Of a stretch of DNA of 64,000 nt, positions 9,251 to 18,124 are shown piece by piece (position 1 is the stretch's first letter; each line of letters opens with the position of its first letter). The notes beneath the pieces are model-generated. The model saw nothing but the letters and a program-made list of their open reading frames with translations, ran no database searches and was not told the DNA's origin. This DNA comes from Cryobacterium sp. PAMC25264. GTDB taxonomy: Bacteria; Actinomycetota; Actinomycetes; Actinomycetales; Microbacteriaceae. Both the position numbers and the translations under genes were made by a program. Location: the NCBI RefSeq assembly GCF_019443325.1, contig NZ_CP080383.1:2976001-3040000 (forward strand), written 5' to 3'.

Positions 9251-9570
9251 TCGTCCTTACGTCTTCGCGCGGGCTGGTGCGGTTCGACCACGTTAGGTCG
9301 GGCCGGTCTGCAGCGGAAATAGTGCGTGACGGGGCTACAAAGAAGGGCTCGGGCCACCGCGCTCGGACTGTAGCTCTTCTACAAGAAGGCGGTGCCTCCA
9401 CCTGTGATGGGCGACAAAGACCGCCGCGCACCACGCGGGTCCTGCCCGTGGGCGGATGATGACTCGGCGGCAAAACAGGAGATAGTGAGTTTACGAGGAC
9501 GATCGCGGCGATTGCGTCCTGAAAAACTCACTATCGCCCGATAATCGGACGCCCCACGGTCCGGGCTGGG
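9251..9570. other. 320-base gap between recQ and the acyl-CoA oxidase gene, holding a long hairpin
   Basis: No convincing gene is present. The part next to 9250 should carry the acyl-CoA oxidase promoter on the minus strand. The main visible structure is the inverted repeat at 9481-9535, listed separately. A weak 5-bp hairpin (tgtag/ctaca) lies near 9370-9385. Nothing else is recognised. Confidence 0.5.
9481..9535 (-). terminator. Long inverted repeat downstream of recQ, possible terminator
   Basis: GATAGTGAGTTT (9481-9492) is exactly complementary to AAACTCACTATC (9524-9535). Inside the loop a second stem AGGACG/CGTCCT (9496-9501 with 9515-9520) forms. On the minus strand the hairpin begins 36 bases after the recQ stop and is followed by a short T run, so it could end recQ transcription. 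It could also be a copy of a dispersed repeat. Confidence 0.55.
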
Positions 9571-11625
9571 TCAGGCGTTCGCGGCGACGACCTCGAGGAG
9601 GGCCTCGCCGTAGGAGTCGAGCTTCTTGGCGCCGACGCCGGGGATGCCGTCGAGGTCGGCCAGGGTGCGTGGCTTCGCCGCCGCGACCGCAACGAGGGTG
9701 GCGTCGCCGAAGACGACGTAGGCGGGAACGCCCTGCTCCCTCGAGGTGGTGCTGCGCCAGGCGCGCAGGGCCTGGAACAGGGTCTCCTGCTCGGGGCTGA
9801 GCTCGGCGAGCCCGGCCTTGGCGGTTGCAGCGCGGGCGGCCGGGGTGCGCTTGAGCGGCCGGTCGGGTTCGCTGCGGAGCTGCACGGTGCGGGTGCCGGC
9901 GAGAACCTCGGCCGCGGCCTCGGTGAGGATCAGGGTGCCGTACTCGCCGGAGGTGGCGATGAAGCCCTGAGCCAGCATCTGCCGCACCACACCGCGCCAC
10001 TGCTGGTCGGTGAGGTCGGCTCCGATGCCCCAGGTGGCGAGCTGCTCGTGGTGGTGCTGGGTGGTGCGCGGGGTGGTCTTGCCGCGCAGGATGTCGATGA
10101 GCTGGCCGGCGCCGAAACGCTGGTTGCGCTCGCGCAGCAGCCGCACGATCGTGGAGAGGAGCTTCTGGGCGGGCACGGTGCCGTCCCAGGCCTCTGGCGG
10201 GGTGAGGCAGGTGTCGCAGTTGCCGCACGGCTCGCTGGCCTGACCGAAGTAGCGCAGCAGGTTGACCCGGCGGCAGTGCACGGTCTCGCAGAGGGCGAGC
10301 ATGGCGTCCAGGTGGGCGCTCATCTTGCGCCGGTGGGCCAGGTCGCCGGGCGACTCGTCGATCATGCGGCGCTGCTGCACGACGTCCTGCAGGCCGTAGG
10401 CCAGCCAGCCCGTGGAGGGCTGGCCGTCACGGCCGGCCCGGCCGGTCTCCTGGTAGTAGCCCTCGACGGACTTGGGCAGGTCGATGTGCGCGACGAAGCG
10501 CACATCCGGCTTGTCGATGCCCATGCCGAACGCGATGGTGGCGACGATGATGACGCCCTCCTCGCGGAGGAACCGGGACTGGGTGCGGGCGCGCAGGCCC
10601 TGGTCGAGACCCGCGTGGTACGGGTAGGCGTTCAGGCCGTTGGCGCGGAGGAACTCGGCAGTCTGCTCGACGGTCTTGCGGCTGAGCGCGTAGACGATGC
10701 CGGCGTCGGTGGGGTGCTCGGCCTTGATGAAGCTGAGCAGTTGCTTGCGCGGTTCGTTCTTGCCCACGATGCGGTACTGGATGTTGGGCCGGTCGAAACT
10801 GGCGACGAAGTGCTGGGCCTGCCCCATCTGCAGTCGCTCGGTGAGTTCCTTGTGGGTGGCGTCTGTGGCAGTGGCGGTGAGCGCGATGCGCGGCACGTCG
10901 GGCCACCGGTCGGCCAGCTCGGACAGCGCGAGGTAGTCAGGGCGGAAGTCGTGCCCCCACTGGGACACACAGTGGGCTTCGTCGATGGCGAACAGGGCGA
11001 TGGTGCCGCGGTCGAGGAACCGCTTGGTGGCCTCGTTGCTGAGCCGCTCCGGCGCGACGTAGAGCAGGTCGAGGTTACCGGCGAGGTAGTCCCGCTCCAC
11101 CTGGCTACGGGCGGCGGAGTCCTGGCTGGAATTGAGGAACGCGGCGCGGACGCCGACGAGGGTGAGCGCATCCACCTGGTCTTGCATGAGTGCGATCAGC
11201 GGGGAGATGACGATGCCGGTGCCCTCGCGAACGAGCGACGGGATCTGGTAGCAGAGGCTCTTGCCGCCACCGGTGGGCATGAGCACGACGGCGTCGCCAC
11301 CATTGATGAGCTGGTCGATGATCTGGGCCTGCTCGCCGCGGAAGGAGTCATAGCCGAAGACGGTGTGCAGGGCCTCAGCGGCGGTGGCGAACTTGGCGGT
11401 CGCGCGCTTGGGGGGCGGCGGGGCGAGGAGCGTGGCGCCGCCGGCGGGCGGGGCGTAGTCGCCGAAGTCGACCGGGCCGGCTCCGGCCGGGGTGGATGCG
11501 CCCTGTCGGGCGGCGGGCACGGCGGAGCCGCCCTGACCGTAGGGGTCCGGGGGCGGTGGGGCATCGAAGTCGTCCGGTGGCTCGAACTCGTCAGGATCCC
11601 ACGGTATCTCGGCGTTCCAACTCAC
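9571..11625 (-). CDS. recQ: ATP-dependent DNA helicase RecQ
   Basis: This is a 3'-5' DNA helicase acting in recombination and replication-fork repair. The order is a 70-residue acidic/Pro-rich extension, then the helicase core with [15 protein letters not shown] (Walker A), [20 protein letters not shown] (DEAH box and aromatic-rich loop), ALTATA, and AFGMGID plus [12 protein letters not shown] (motifs V-VI). A zinc-binding cysteine set (CETVHC ... CGNCDTC) and winged helix follow, then a C-terminal HRDC domain ending in [15 protein letters not shown]. The 684-residue length is typical of actinobacterial RecQ. Translation starts at GTG 11625. No strong Shine-Dalgarno is seen, but TAGAGT lies about 7-12 bases upstream and could be a -10 box for a leaderless transcript. 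Confidence 0.95.
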   Translation of the reverse strand: MSWNAEIPWDPDEFEPPDDFDAPPPPDPYGQGGSAVPAARQGASTPAGAGPVDFGDYAPPAGGATLLAPPPPKRATAKFATAAEALHTVFGYDSFRGEQAQIIDQLINGGDAVVLMPTGGGKSLCYQIPSLVREGTGIVISPLIALMQDQVDALTLVGVRAAFLNSSQDSAARSQVERDYLAGNLDLLYVAPERLSNEATKRFLDRGTIALFAIDEAHCVSQWGHDFRPDYLALSELADRWPDVPRIALTATATDATHKELTERLQMGQAQHFVASFDRPNIQYRIVGKNEPRKQLLSFIKAEHPTDAGIVYALSRKTVEQTAEFLRANGLNAYPYHAGLDQGLRARTQSRFLREEGVIIVATIAFGMGIDKPDVRFVAHIDLPKSVEGYYQETGRAGRDGQPSTGWLAYGLQDVVQQRRMIDESPGDLAHRRKMSAHLDAMLALCETVHCRRVNLLRYFGQASEPCGNCDTCLTPPEAWDGTVPAQKLLSTIVRLLRERNQRFGAGQLIDILRGKTTPRTTQHHHEQLATWGIGADLTDQQWRGVVRQMLAQGFIATSGEYGTLILTEAAAEVLAGTRTVQLRSEPDRPLKRTPAARAATAKAGLAELSPEQETLFQALRAWRSTTSREQGVPAYVVFGDATLVAVAAAKPRTLADLDGIPGVGAKKLDSYGEALLEVVAANA

Positions 11626-11702
11626 CCGCCAACTCTACCCGCGCCCGCCGACGCCGCCGGGCGGTAACCCACGACCTGTGGGCGGCCGCCCGGCGGTGCT
11701 CG

Positions 11703-13136
11703 TCACCGGGCGGCACTCCGCGGAGCGCGAAGGGTGAGGAGGGCGTCGATCACGATGAAGACCAGCAGGCTGACGCCCACCAGCGGGAAGAGCAGTCCGA
11801 CCGCCAGGGCTCCCGCGATGACGGCCAGCACTCCCCACCAGGGTGCGCGAGCGAGCGCACCGGCCAGGGCGGGCGTTCCCATCCGGGCGGTGCCGCGAGT
11901 GGGGCGGCGTTTCCACCACATCAGGTAGCCCCAGCCGACCATCGCTGCCAGGCCAAGGGCGGTCGCGATGAGGATCAGCTGGTTGGCCAGGCCGAACATG
12001 GTGCCCATGTGGGTGTCGATGCCCCAGCGGGTGAGCTTGGCGGCCAGGTTGAAGTCGGCAAAGTCGACCCGGTCGGTGACCCGGAGGGTGCTGCCGTCGA
12101 CGGCGACGGAGTCCACCTCGGTGGGGAAGCTGCGCTGGATCTCCTGCACCACCCAGGCCTGGCCGGCGGCGGACGGCGGACGGATCTCGACGAGCCCGGT
12201 GTTCACGTTGACGGTTTGCGCCACGGCGAGAACCGCGTCGAAGGTGGCTGGGTCGATGACCGCCGTGGACGCCGTGGCGGTGCCGTGCCCGGCGTGCTCA
12301 TCGGCCAGCGCGGGCACAGGCTGCCCGAGGTCGGTGGAGATCGAGGGTGTCCCGAGGTTGAGCGCGGCCCGCAGGTCGGAGACGTTCTGGCCCGCGTACT
12401 GCGACCAGGTGATGCCCGTCGCCGAGAGGAACAGGGCGCCGACCAGAAGCCAGATACCGGTGGAGGCATGCCAGCTGAACAAGCGGCGGTATCCCCTGGC
12501 CTTGTTGTTGGGCCGCAGCAGGTCCTTCTTGGCACGAACCCGGCGGATGCGGATGACCCACATGGCCCCGCCGGCCAGGACCACGACGCCGAGCCAGCTC
12601 GCGGCGAGCTCGCTGTAGAGGCGACCGAAGTCGCCCAGGTGCAGGTTTCGGTGGAACTGGTCGATCCAAGTGCGCAACGGCAGCACACCGGTGGTGCCGT
12701 AGGCGGTGAGGTCGCCCCGGACCTCTCCGGTGGCGGGGTCGACGAAGATGGCCCGGGACTCGCTCTCGCCGAGGCCCTCGGCGGTGAACATGACCCGGGT
12801 GGTGTCGCCGTCGTTGGGCGCTGGGCGCACGGCCACGAGGGCACCCTCGTCACCGACGACGGCTTGGGCGGCTTCGATCTGGTCGGCCAGCGGCAGGGTC
12901 ATGTCGGAGACCGGCGCGTGCAGCTCGTGCGCGTAGATGGTCTGCTCGAGTTGTGGGGTGGCGGCGTAGAGGGCGCCGCTGAGGGCGGCGACGAGGATGA
13001 ACGGGCCGACCAGGATGCCGGCGTAGAAGTGCAGGCGGAGGAGGAACGCACCGAACCAGGGCTGTCTGCTGGGTGGAGTCACTGGCTGGTCAGGGGTGGG
13101 CGGCGGGGTGTCTCCGGTGTGGAGGATGGTGGTCAT
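11703..13136 (-). CDS. PepSY-associated transmembrane protein
   Basis: The 477-residue inner-membrane protein has the PepSY_TM layout: a first helix FLLRLHFYAGILVGPFILVA, a large extracellular part with two PepSY-like units (about 60-160 and 255-340), a helix pair in the middle (LGVVVLAGGAMWVIRIRRVR; ASTGIWLLVGALFLSATG) and three C-terminal helices. Relatives occur beside copper or iron genes and may handle metal or haem at the membrane; the exact role is unknown. The start is placed at ATG 13136, which has AGGA 8 bases upstream. The open frame continues to 13262, but that part is translated intergenic repeat. It probably once followed ycnI-copC directly, because both intervening features are insertion sequences. 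Confidence 0.82.
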   Translation of the reverse strand: MTTILHTGDTPPPTPDQPVTPPSRQPWFGAFLLRLHFYAGILVGPFILVAALSGALYAATPQLEQTIYAHELHAPVSDMTLPLADQIEAAQAVVGDEGALVAVRPAPNDGDTTRVMFTAEGLGESESRAIFVDPATGEVRGDLTAYGTTGVLPLRTWIDQFHRNLHLGDFGRLYSELAASWLGVVVLAGGAMWVIRIRRVRAKKDLLRPNNKARGYRRLFSWHASTGIWLLVGALFLSATGITWSQYAGQNVSDLRAALNLGTPSISTDLGQPVPALADEHAGHGTATASTAVIDPATFDAVLAVAQTVNVNTGLVEIRPPSAAGQAWVVQEIQRSFPTEVDSVAVDGSTLRVTDRVDFADFNLAAKLTRWGIDTHMGTMFGLANQLILIATALGLAAMVGWGYLMWWKRRPTRGTARMGTPALAGALARAPWWGVLAVIAGALAVGLLFPLVGVSLLVFIVIDALLTLRAPRSAAR

Positions 13137-13298
13137 GAGAGGTCCTTGGAAGTGGTGGAGAGAGTGGTGGTGCCCGACCAGACCGACCGACGGTCCTGGA
13201 CGGGTCAGCGAGACTGGTCGCGGGGTCTCGACAGGCTCGACCGACGAGATAGTCGCGACCATGAGACAGGTCGCGGGGTCTCGATGCTCCTATAGATG

Positions 13299-14366
13299 TC
13301 AAGCCGCGATGGGGGTGTGTTTTTCGAGTTCGTGGCGGTGTCGGATGCTGATGAGGATTTGGAAGATCTCGCGGGCGACGTAGCGTTTGAGCATGCGCAT
13401 GGCTTCGCGTTTGGTCTTGCCGCGGGCGAGGGATTTCGCGACGTAGTCGCGGGTTTGTTCGTGGGTTTTCATTCGGACCATCACGATCCGGTACGCCGCT
13501 GAGTTGCCTTGCCGGTTACCGCCCCGGTTGAGGCGATGCCGGTTCGTTTTGCCCGACGATGCCGGTATCGGTGCTGTTCCGATCAGGTGCGCGAACGCGG
13601 ACGCGCTCTCAAGCCGGTCAACGTTCTCACCAGCGACGATCAACATCGTCGCGGCCACGTCAGGTCCAACACCGTGCACTGGAGCAGTTCCGGGGCGTGT
13701 TCTTTCACGATCGCCCAGGCGTTTCATGAGGCTGTCTGCCTCGACCAACAGCTCCAAGTAGCGTTTGCCGAGGCAACGGAGAACGTTCGTCGTTTCCGTC
13801 ATCACGAGGTCATCAGCAGCCCGTCTGGGCAGTTTGAGCACAGCGTGGCCAACTTCTTTGCCTTCACGTGAGCCAGTACCAGTCGCAGCTCCGCGGGCGC
13901 GCTCACGATCAGGCCCTGGAGCTGGTTCATGCTCTCCGTGCGCTGCTTGACCAGTAACCGCCTGGACGTGCGCACCACCGTAACGCTTCAACGAAGCCGT
14001 CCTGAACCTTCGGGACGCGGTCGCGACCTCGTTCAACACCGCACGGGCAGCGTTGTAAGCATCGATCGTGTCGGTCTTGCCCCGCAGACGCCGCAGTTGC
14101 TTATCCGGGGCGATCACATCGATCACCGGGATCCCGCGCGAGTGAGTCCGGGTCAATCCCGCGCCGTAAGACCCGGTCCCTTCAACGCCAGCGCGACCAA
14201 TCCGGCCAACGTCAGTGGCCCAACCAATGAGCTCGCGGTAGCCGGCAGGGGTGGCGTCGAACTTCCGGTCGGTGATCTTCTTCCCAACGTGATTGATCAC
14301 CGCCGCGTGGTGAAAATCTTTGTGCGTATCAATGCCGAGGACAAGATCTTTAGTGGAATACGTCAT
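13299..14366 (-). pseudogene. IS110-family transposase (DEDD recombinase), degraded by frameshifts
   Basis: The frame stays open for 355 codons, but only parts of it read as IS110 recombinase. The N-terminal RuvC-like part is good: LGIDTHKD, GVEGTGSYG and GKTDTIDAYNAA carry the acidic catalytic residues. The C-terminal Tnp20 part is also good: VHGVGPDVAATML, IPASSGKTNRHRLNRGGN with the serine, and MLKRYVAREIF. Between them the coherent sequence moves through other frames: PKVQDGFVEALR, then VVRTSRRLLVKQRTESMNQL on to DGLLMTS, then back to ETTNVLRCLGKRYLELL, and out and back again around AIVKEHAPELLQ. At least five single-base indels are needed, mostly in C or G runs. The gene is inactive as written, unless the indels are sequence errors. 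Confidence 0.8.
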
Positions 14367-14400
14367 GCTGAATACAGCCCTTCTAACTAAGGGTCAGTGT

Positions 14401-14581
14401 TCAGGGGCGCCGTCAGACAAGTCAGTGAAGAGGCTGGAGCCAAGCTCCTATTAGGTCATGGTGACGTCCCTGAACACGACCAAACCATCGTGCGTTCAGG
14501 GGGCTGGACACCGGGCGACGCATCGAGACAAAGACAACCGCAGCGTCAGACAGGCTCAGAGTCAGACCAGACCAACCCCCT
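14401..14581 (-). ncRNA. Predicted IS110 bridge RNA
   Basis: The non-coding end upstream of the recombinase can fold, in the gene's orientation, into two guide-bearing loops. Loop 1 is closed by a 10-base stem (14572-14581 with 14498-14507) and contains GAGCCTGTC (14549-14557) and GTCTCGA (14523-14529). These match, in opposite senses, the left and right halves of the insertion target around its core. A hairpin with CCTGAA/TTCAGG and CACGA/TCGTG follows. Loop 2 is closed by CGTCA/TGACG and contains ATAGGAGC (14444-14451) and TCACTGA (14422-14428), which match in the same direct/inverted fashion the two joined ends of the element. The length of about 180 and the order target loop, hairpin, donor loop agree with the known IS621 bridge RNA. 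The fold was done by eye. Confidence 0.75.
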
Positions 14582-14788
14582 ACAACCATCATCACTGACA
14601 GGCTCGACCGACGAGATGGTCGCGACCCTGAGACAGGTCGCGGGGTCTCGACAGGCTCGAGCAACGTGTGGTCGGGTCAGCGAGATAGGTCACCTCGGCA
14701 AGATGGGTCGGACAGCGGGACGGACCCGCCGGACGCGCGGTGCGGGACTGGCGGGACTGGCGGGACTGTCGGGACTGTCGGGGCCTAG

Positions 14789-16595
14789 GAGACTGCTGAT
14801 TTAGATGGCTGCGGTGGGCCCGGCGAGTCGGGGGCCCGTTTTTTGAGTCGGGTGTGGTCGTGTTTGGGCTGCTTGCGGGATCGATTCGGTGTCGCGAGTC
14901 TGGCCAGTAGAAGGTGGTCGTCGGGGTCGGTGTGAGGGCTGGGGTGTCTGCCCTGCCTGGGGTCTTCAGCCAAGTGCCCAAACCCCGTTCTGGCTGGTGA
15001 GGCCAAGGCTCAGGAGTCGTTTCAGGTTGATCGCGGCGGCGCGGTTGTTCCACCAGGCGTGGTTCTTCACGACGCCGCGGTAAGGGACTCGTCTCGCGCC
15101 GCGAGTCATCCATGCGATCGAGCGTTCAACCATCGGCCGGTGCTGCCGGTAGACGGCTTGAAAGTCAGGGTCCAGCGCGCGTGCGCGGTGCTCGCGTTGG
15201 ATCTGCTGCTGCGGATGCAAAACCATTTTGCGACCGTCGACGGCGCTCGTGCACTGGGCTCGGAGCGGGCAGCTCGCGCAAACGGCGCCAAATGTGACAT
15301 TACGTTTCACGGTGATCGGTCGGGTGTTCCCCGCAGGACACGTCACCGTGCGCTTAGCTTCGTCGATGCTGAAGTCATCGATTGTGAATCCGCCCGGAAC
15401 CGCCCGACTCAACGGCATCGGTTTGATGATCGGAACATGCCCGGCCGCGGTGACCTCGGCGAGGAGGTCCCCGCTGCCGTAGGCAGAATCACCGAGGACC
15501 TCGACCGTGTCCGAGCCGATGCTCGTGTCAGCGGCCACCAGGGCCGCGCCGCGGGCCGCGTCACTGTTCTTGGGCCCGGACGCTTTCGTCAACACGGCCG
15601 CGGTCACCAGACCCGTATCGGGCTCGATCGCGATGTGGGCTTTGAAACCGTCTTGCTTCTTCTCCCGGCTCTTGTGCGCGTGGCGGGCGTCCGGGTCAAC
15701 GGTCGAGATCACCCGGTCCGGCGCGACCTTCCGCGCGATCCGCCACCGCCCATCCGAGCCATCGGACCCCTCAGCCGGCTCGACGTCCTGGCCCGCGACG
15801 AGGGCGAGCAACGCGACCGTCTCCTGCTGCGAGTCGGTCAATGACGTCGTGTCGATTGCCGCAAGCAACGCCAGGGCGTCGGTCACGAGGCGGGAAACGA
15901 GTTCGTCCCTGGCCGCCTTGTCGTCCCAGGCGATGTCGGGCTTGCCGGGCTTCTCGTAGTCATGGCCGGGCAGGCCGGCCACGATCATGTCGGCGCCGGG
16001 GATCTCCCGACCGACCCGGCGGATCTGCGCGACCAACTGCGTCACCGTGTCCTGGCGGGCGACCGCGTCATCCAAAATCGTGGAGTCCAACGCCCGCCGC
16101 TTCCGACCCGACAACGCCCCAGAACCGGCAATAACCTCGGCGACGGCGTCGAAAATTCGGTGCGGGCGGGTGCTTGCCGCGAGGCGGCGTCGCCAATACG
16201 TCAACACCGTCGGGTGGAACGATGTTTCCGTCAACCCGAACCCGCAGGCCGCTTTCCACCGCAGATCAAACGTGACGGCTTCCGCGGTTTCCCGGTCCGA
16301 TAACGAGTGCAGGGTCTGCAGCACCATCACCGATGCGATCACGTCCGCGGGCGTCGAGGGCCGGCCACGACCCGACGGAAACAGGTCCGCGAACGCGTCA
16401 TCCGGGAACAACTCGTGCCGGTGCTCAGCGAGAAAAGCGAACACCGACCCCGCCGGCAACATGTGCCCAGCGAACACACCGACATCCAACAACTGACGCT
16501 GACCATCATCACGACCCTGCATGAATCAAGTCTTAAACACCTCCGCCGAAACCAACAAAGGCGCGCCTTAAACGCCCCGATAAATCAGCAGTCTC
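14789..16595 (-). mobile_element. IS1182-family element, copy 1 (1807 bp)
   Basis: The inverted ends GAGACTGCTGATTTA (14789-14803) and TAAATCAGCAGTCTC (16581-16595) are flanked by a direct CTAG at 14785-14788 and 16596-16599. The transposase is on the minus strand. The element landed six bases beyond the copC stop codon and is inverted relative to the other two copies. Confidence 0.93.
14966..16522 (-). CDS. IS1182-family transposase (copy 1)
   Basis: The 518-residue DDE transposase is intact. The N-terminal half contains the family's conserved segment around SDRETAEAVTFDLRWKAACG (substrate and end recognition), then DSTILDDAVARQD. The catalytic DDE domain includes KAHIAIEPDTGLVTAAVLT, VLGDSAYGSGDLL and a late acidic residue near RPMVERSIAWM. 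A CPAGNTRP ... CASCPLRAQC cysteine cluster (about 392-420) resembles the zinc-binding insert of IS1182 enzymes. An identical protein is encoded by the copies at 25419 and 49681. It probably begins at ATG 16522, 73 bases inside the element end. Confidence 0.95.
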   Translation of the reverse strand: MQGRDDGQRQLLDVGVFAGHMLPAGSVFAFLAEHRHELFPDDAFADLFPSGRGRPSTPADVIASVMVLQTLHSLSDRETAEAVTFDLRWKAACGFGLTETSFHPTVLTYWRRRLAASTRPHRIFDAVAEVIAGSGALSGRKRRALDSTILDDAVARQDTVTQLVAQIRRVGREIPGADMIVAGLPGHDYEKPGKPDIAWDDKAARDELVSRLVTDALALLAAIDTTSLTDSQQETVALLALVAGQDVEPAEGSDGSDGRWRIARKVAPDRVISTVDPDARHAHKSREKKQDGFKAHIAIEPDTGLVTAAVLTKASGPKNSDAARGAALVAADTSIGSDTVEVLGDSAYGSGDLLAEVTAAGHVPIIKPMPLSRAVPGGFTIDDFSIDEAKRTVTCPAGNTRPITVKRNVTFGAVCASCPLRAQCTSAVDGRKMVLHPQQQIQREHRARALDPDFQAVYRQHRPMVERSIAWMTRGARRVPYRGVVKNHAWWNNRAAAINLKRLLSLGLTSQNGVWALG

Positions 16596-16604
16596 CTAGG
16601 GGGC

Positions 16605-17294
16605 CTAAGGGGTGGGGCGGCGGCGCAGGAGGAGGAGCGTGACGCCGATCGCGATCAGGATCGCCACGAGGGCTCCCCCAATCCAGAGCAGGTCGCTGCC
16701 CTGCACGGCCGAGCCGGCACTGTCGTCGGCGGCGTCAGACGTCGCCGCACCCGTGTCGGCGGCCCCGGTTCCTGCCCCACTCGTGGCGCAGGTGGGCGCG
16801 GTCGCCGAGCCCTCACCGAGCACTTGGCTCGGATCGGGCTGCCAGGTGAAGGTGAACCTGTCGGAAATGGCATGCCCATCGGTCGACACCGTCTGCCACA
16901 CCACCGTGTACTCCCCAGGCTGGCCGAGCTGCACCTCGGCCTCGAGCGTGGGCCCGAAGACCGTGGCGCAGCCGTCGCCGTAGTAAAGCGGCGCATCCGT
17001 CGGCCCGCTCACCTGCATGGCGCTGCCCGAACCCTCGCCCGAGAGGTCGAGCAGGTTGTCGTTGGTGGTGATCTTGATCGCACCGGGCTGTTCGGTGACG
17101 ACAGACCCGGGCGCCGGGGAGATGTTCACCACCGAGTTGTGCGCGAACGCCGGGGCAGCGGAGGCTCCCAGCGTCGCGCCCACGACGACCAGAGCGGTCA
17201 GCGTCGCACGGCCGAGCACGCGAATGGCCGAGGGACGGCGTCGGAGACCGGCCGCGGGTGTTCCGCGGCGTGCGGTGAGAGGACTGCGAGCCAT
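16605..17294 (-). CDS. copC: CopC-domain copper resistance protein, membrane anchored
   Basis: This is a 229-residue exported copper-binding protein. An N-terminal basic and hydrophobic signal ends at APAFA, so the mature chain begins HNSVV, giving the N-terminal histidine that is a copper ligand in CopC. The beta-sandwich contains ISPAPGSVVTEQPGAIKIT and the conserved TDGHAISDRFTFTW. After a Ser/Ala/Gly-rich linker comes one C-terminal helix (LLWIGGALVAILIAIGVTLLLL) with a basic stop. No CopD partner is fused or adjacent. It lies 8 bases downstream of ycnI in the same operon and is separated from the PepSY gene only by two insertion sequences. Confidence 0.9.
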   Translation of the reverse strand: MARSPLTARRGTPAAGLRRRPSAIRVLGRATLTALVVVGATLGASAAPAFAHNSVVNISPAPGSVVTEQPGAIKITTNDNLLDLSGEGSGSAMQVSGPTDAPLYYGDGCATVFGPTLEAEVQLGQPGEYTVVWQTVSTDGHAISDRFTFTWQPDPSQVLGEGSATAPTCATSGAGTGAADTGAATSDAADDSAGSAVQGSDLLWIGGALVAILIAIGVTLLLLRRRPTP

Positions 17295-17302
17295 GGGCAG
17301 TC

Positions 17303-18013
17303 CTACGCCGCGTTCTTGCGACGGGAAGCGACGGCCACCACGAGTCCGACGGCGCCCACGACGAGTCCGCCGATGCCCAGCAGGCGGGCCAGCACGTCGT
17401 CGGAGGCGGTCGTGGTGCTCGCGTCGGCGTCATCGGCCGTCGCTTCGGTGCCACCGTGGCCGTGGCCGGCCTCGGCTGTTGCCTCGGTCACGACGAGGGC
17501 AGGCGCCGGGTGCGCCGGCTCGGCCTCGCCCTCGACTGTGGCGTCGCTCCAGCTGGTGGAGCCGACCTCACAGGTCTGCAGCACGGGGAACGACAGCGTC
17601 TCGCCGACGGCATCGGCCGGGATCTGCAGGCTCAGGGCGAAGGTGGTGCGGTAGCCGTCGGCAAGGGGCGCGTCGGCCGTGTAGGTGACCTGGCCGACCC
17701 GGGTCGTGATGGTGTCGCCCTCGCCGTCCTCGAGCGGGGTGGCGAGGTCGACGGCCACCTTGGCCGCGGTCCAGCCGGGGTTGATGGTGGGGGTGACACT
17801 GGTGATGGTGTCGGGAATGTCGATGGTGATGCCTGTGGTGGAAGAGCCGTCGCAGCCGTGGCCGACGGAGAAGGTGAGCAGGCTGTAGGAGCCGGCGGCG
17901 GTCGAGGACGGTTCAACCTCGACGTGGGCGCTGGCCGCCAACGGGGACGACAGGGCAAGCAGGCCGGCACCGAGGAGCGTGGTGGCGGCGAAGACGGGTG
18001 TGGAGAGCTTCAT
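17303..18013 (-). CDS. ycnI: YcnI-like DUF1775 copper-binding protein
   Basis: The 236-residue protein has a signal peptide (1-29, ending ASAHV), so the mature protein starts with HVEVEPSSTAAGSY. DUF1775 proteins bind copper through an N-terminal histidine and a nearby acidic residue and tryptophan. The domain continues through GCDGSSTTGITIDIPDT, PGWTA and the ETLSFPVLQTCEVGSTSW region to about residue 165. An acidic/His-containing linker (GHGHGGTEAT) leads to a C-terminal helix and RRKNAA, so it is surface anchored. It is followed by copC and preceded by a small membrane protein, the usual actinobacterial copper-handling set. Confidence 0.9.
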   Translation of the reverse strand: MKLSTPVFAATTLLGAGLLALSSPLAASAHVEVEPSSTAAGSYSLLTFSVGHGCDGSSTTGITIDIPDTITSVTPTINPGWTAAKVAVDLATPLEDGEGDTITTRVGQVTYTADAPLADGYRTTFALSLQIPADAVGETLSFPVLQTCEVGSTSWSDATVEGEAEPAHPAPALVVTEATAEAGHGHGGTEATADDADASTTTASDDVLARLLGIGGLVVGAVGLVVAVASRRKNAA

Positions 18014-18124
18014 GGATAGTCCTTGGGATCGTGGCTGGTCGCCCCGGCTGCGGACCGCTCAGAACGACGGGCAGGCAGGGTCGACAAAAATGGGGGCACA
18101 ACGTCGGAAGGCCTGAGGCAGACC

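Larger units (their letters stand above)
13285..14598 (-). mobile_element. IS110-family insertion sequence (1314 bp)
   Basis: The boundaries come from the interrupted 53-bp tandem repeat: the left flank ends ...GTCTCGA at 13284 and the right flank resumes CAGGCTCGACC at 14599. The dinucleotide GA is present at both junctions (13283-13284 and 14597-14598), as expected for IS110 recombination at a 2-bp core. There are no terminal inverted repeats, also typical. The recombinase gene runs on the minus strand, leaving a 14-base right end and a 232-base left end upstream of the gene. That long end is where IS110-group elements encode their bridge RNA. Confidence 0.85.
13225..14664. repeat. 53-bp tandem repeat (about three units), split by the IS110-family element
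   Basis: Unit 1 is 13225-13277, beginning GTCTCGACAGGCTCGACC. Unit 2 begins at 13278, is interrupted after GTCTCGA (13284) and resumes at 14599-14644. Unit 3 begins at 14645 and decays after about 20 bases. The core of the unit, a near-palindromic GTCTCGACAGGCTCGACC, recurs elsewhere in the window (25294, 27157, 41709, and inverted at 41789), so it is a dispersed intergenic repeat. It served as the insertion target of the IS110 element. Confidence 0.8.

Noticed and set aside
10048..11667. 539-codon plus-strand open frame opposite recQ
   Set aside because: It is a shadow frame of a G+C-rich gene; recQ on the other strand is complete.
13137..13262. 42-residue N-terminal extension of the PepSY protein
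   Set aside because: It is translated from the dispersed intergenic repeat. ATG 13136 has a good ribosome site.
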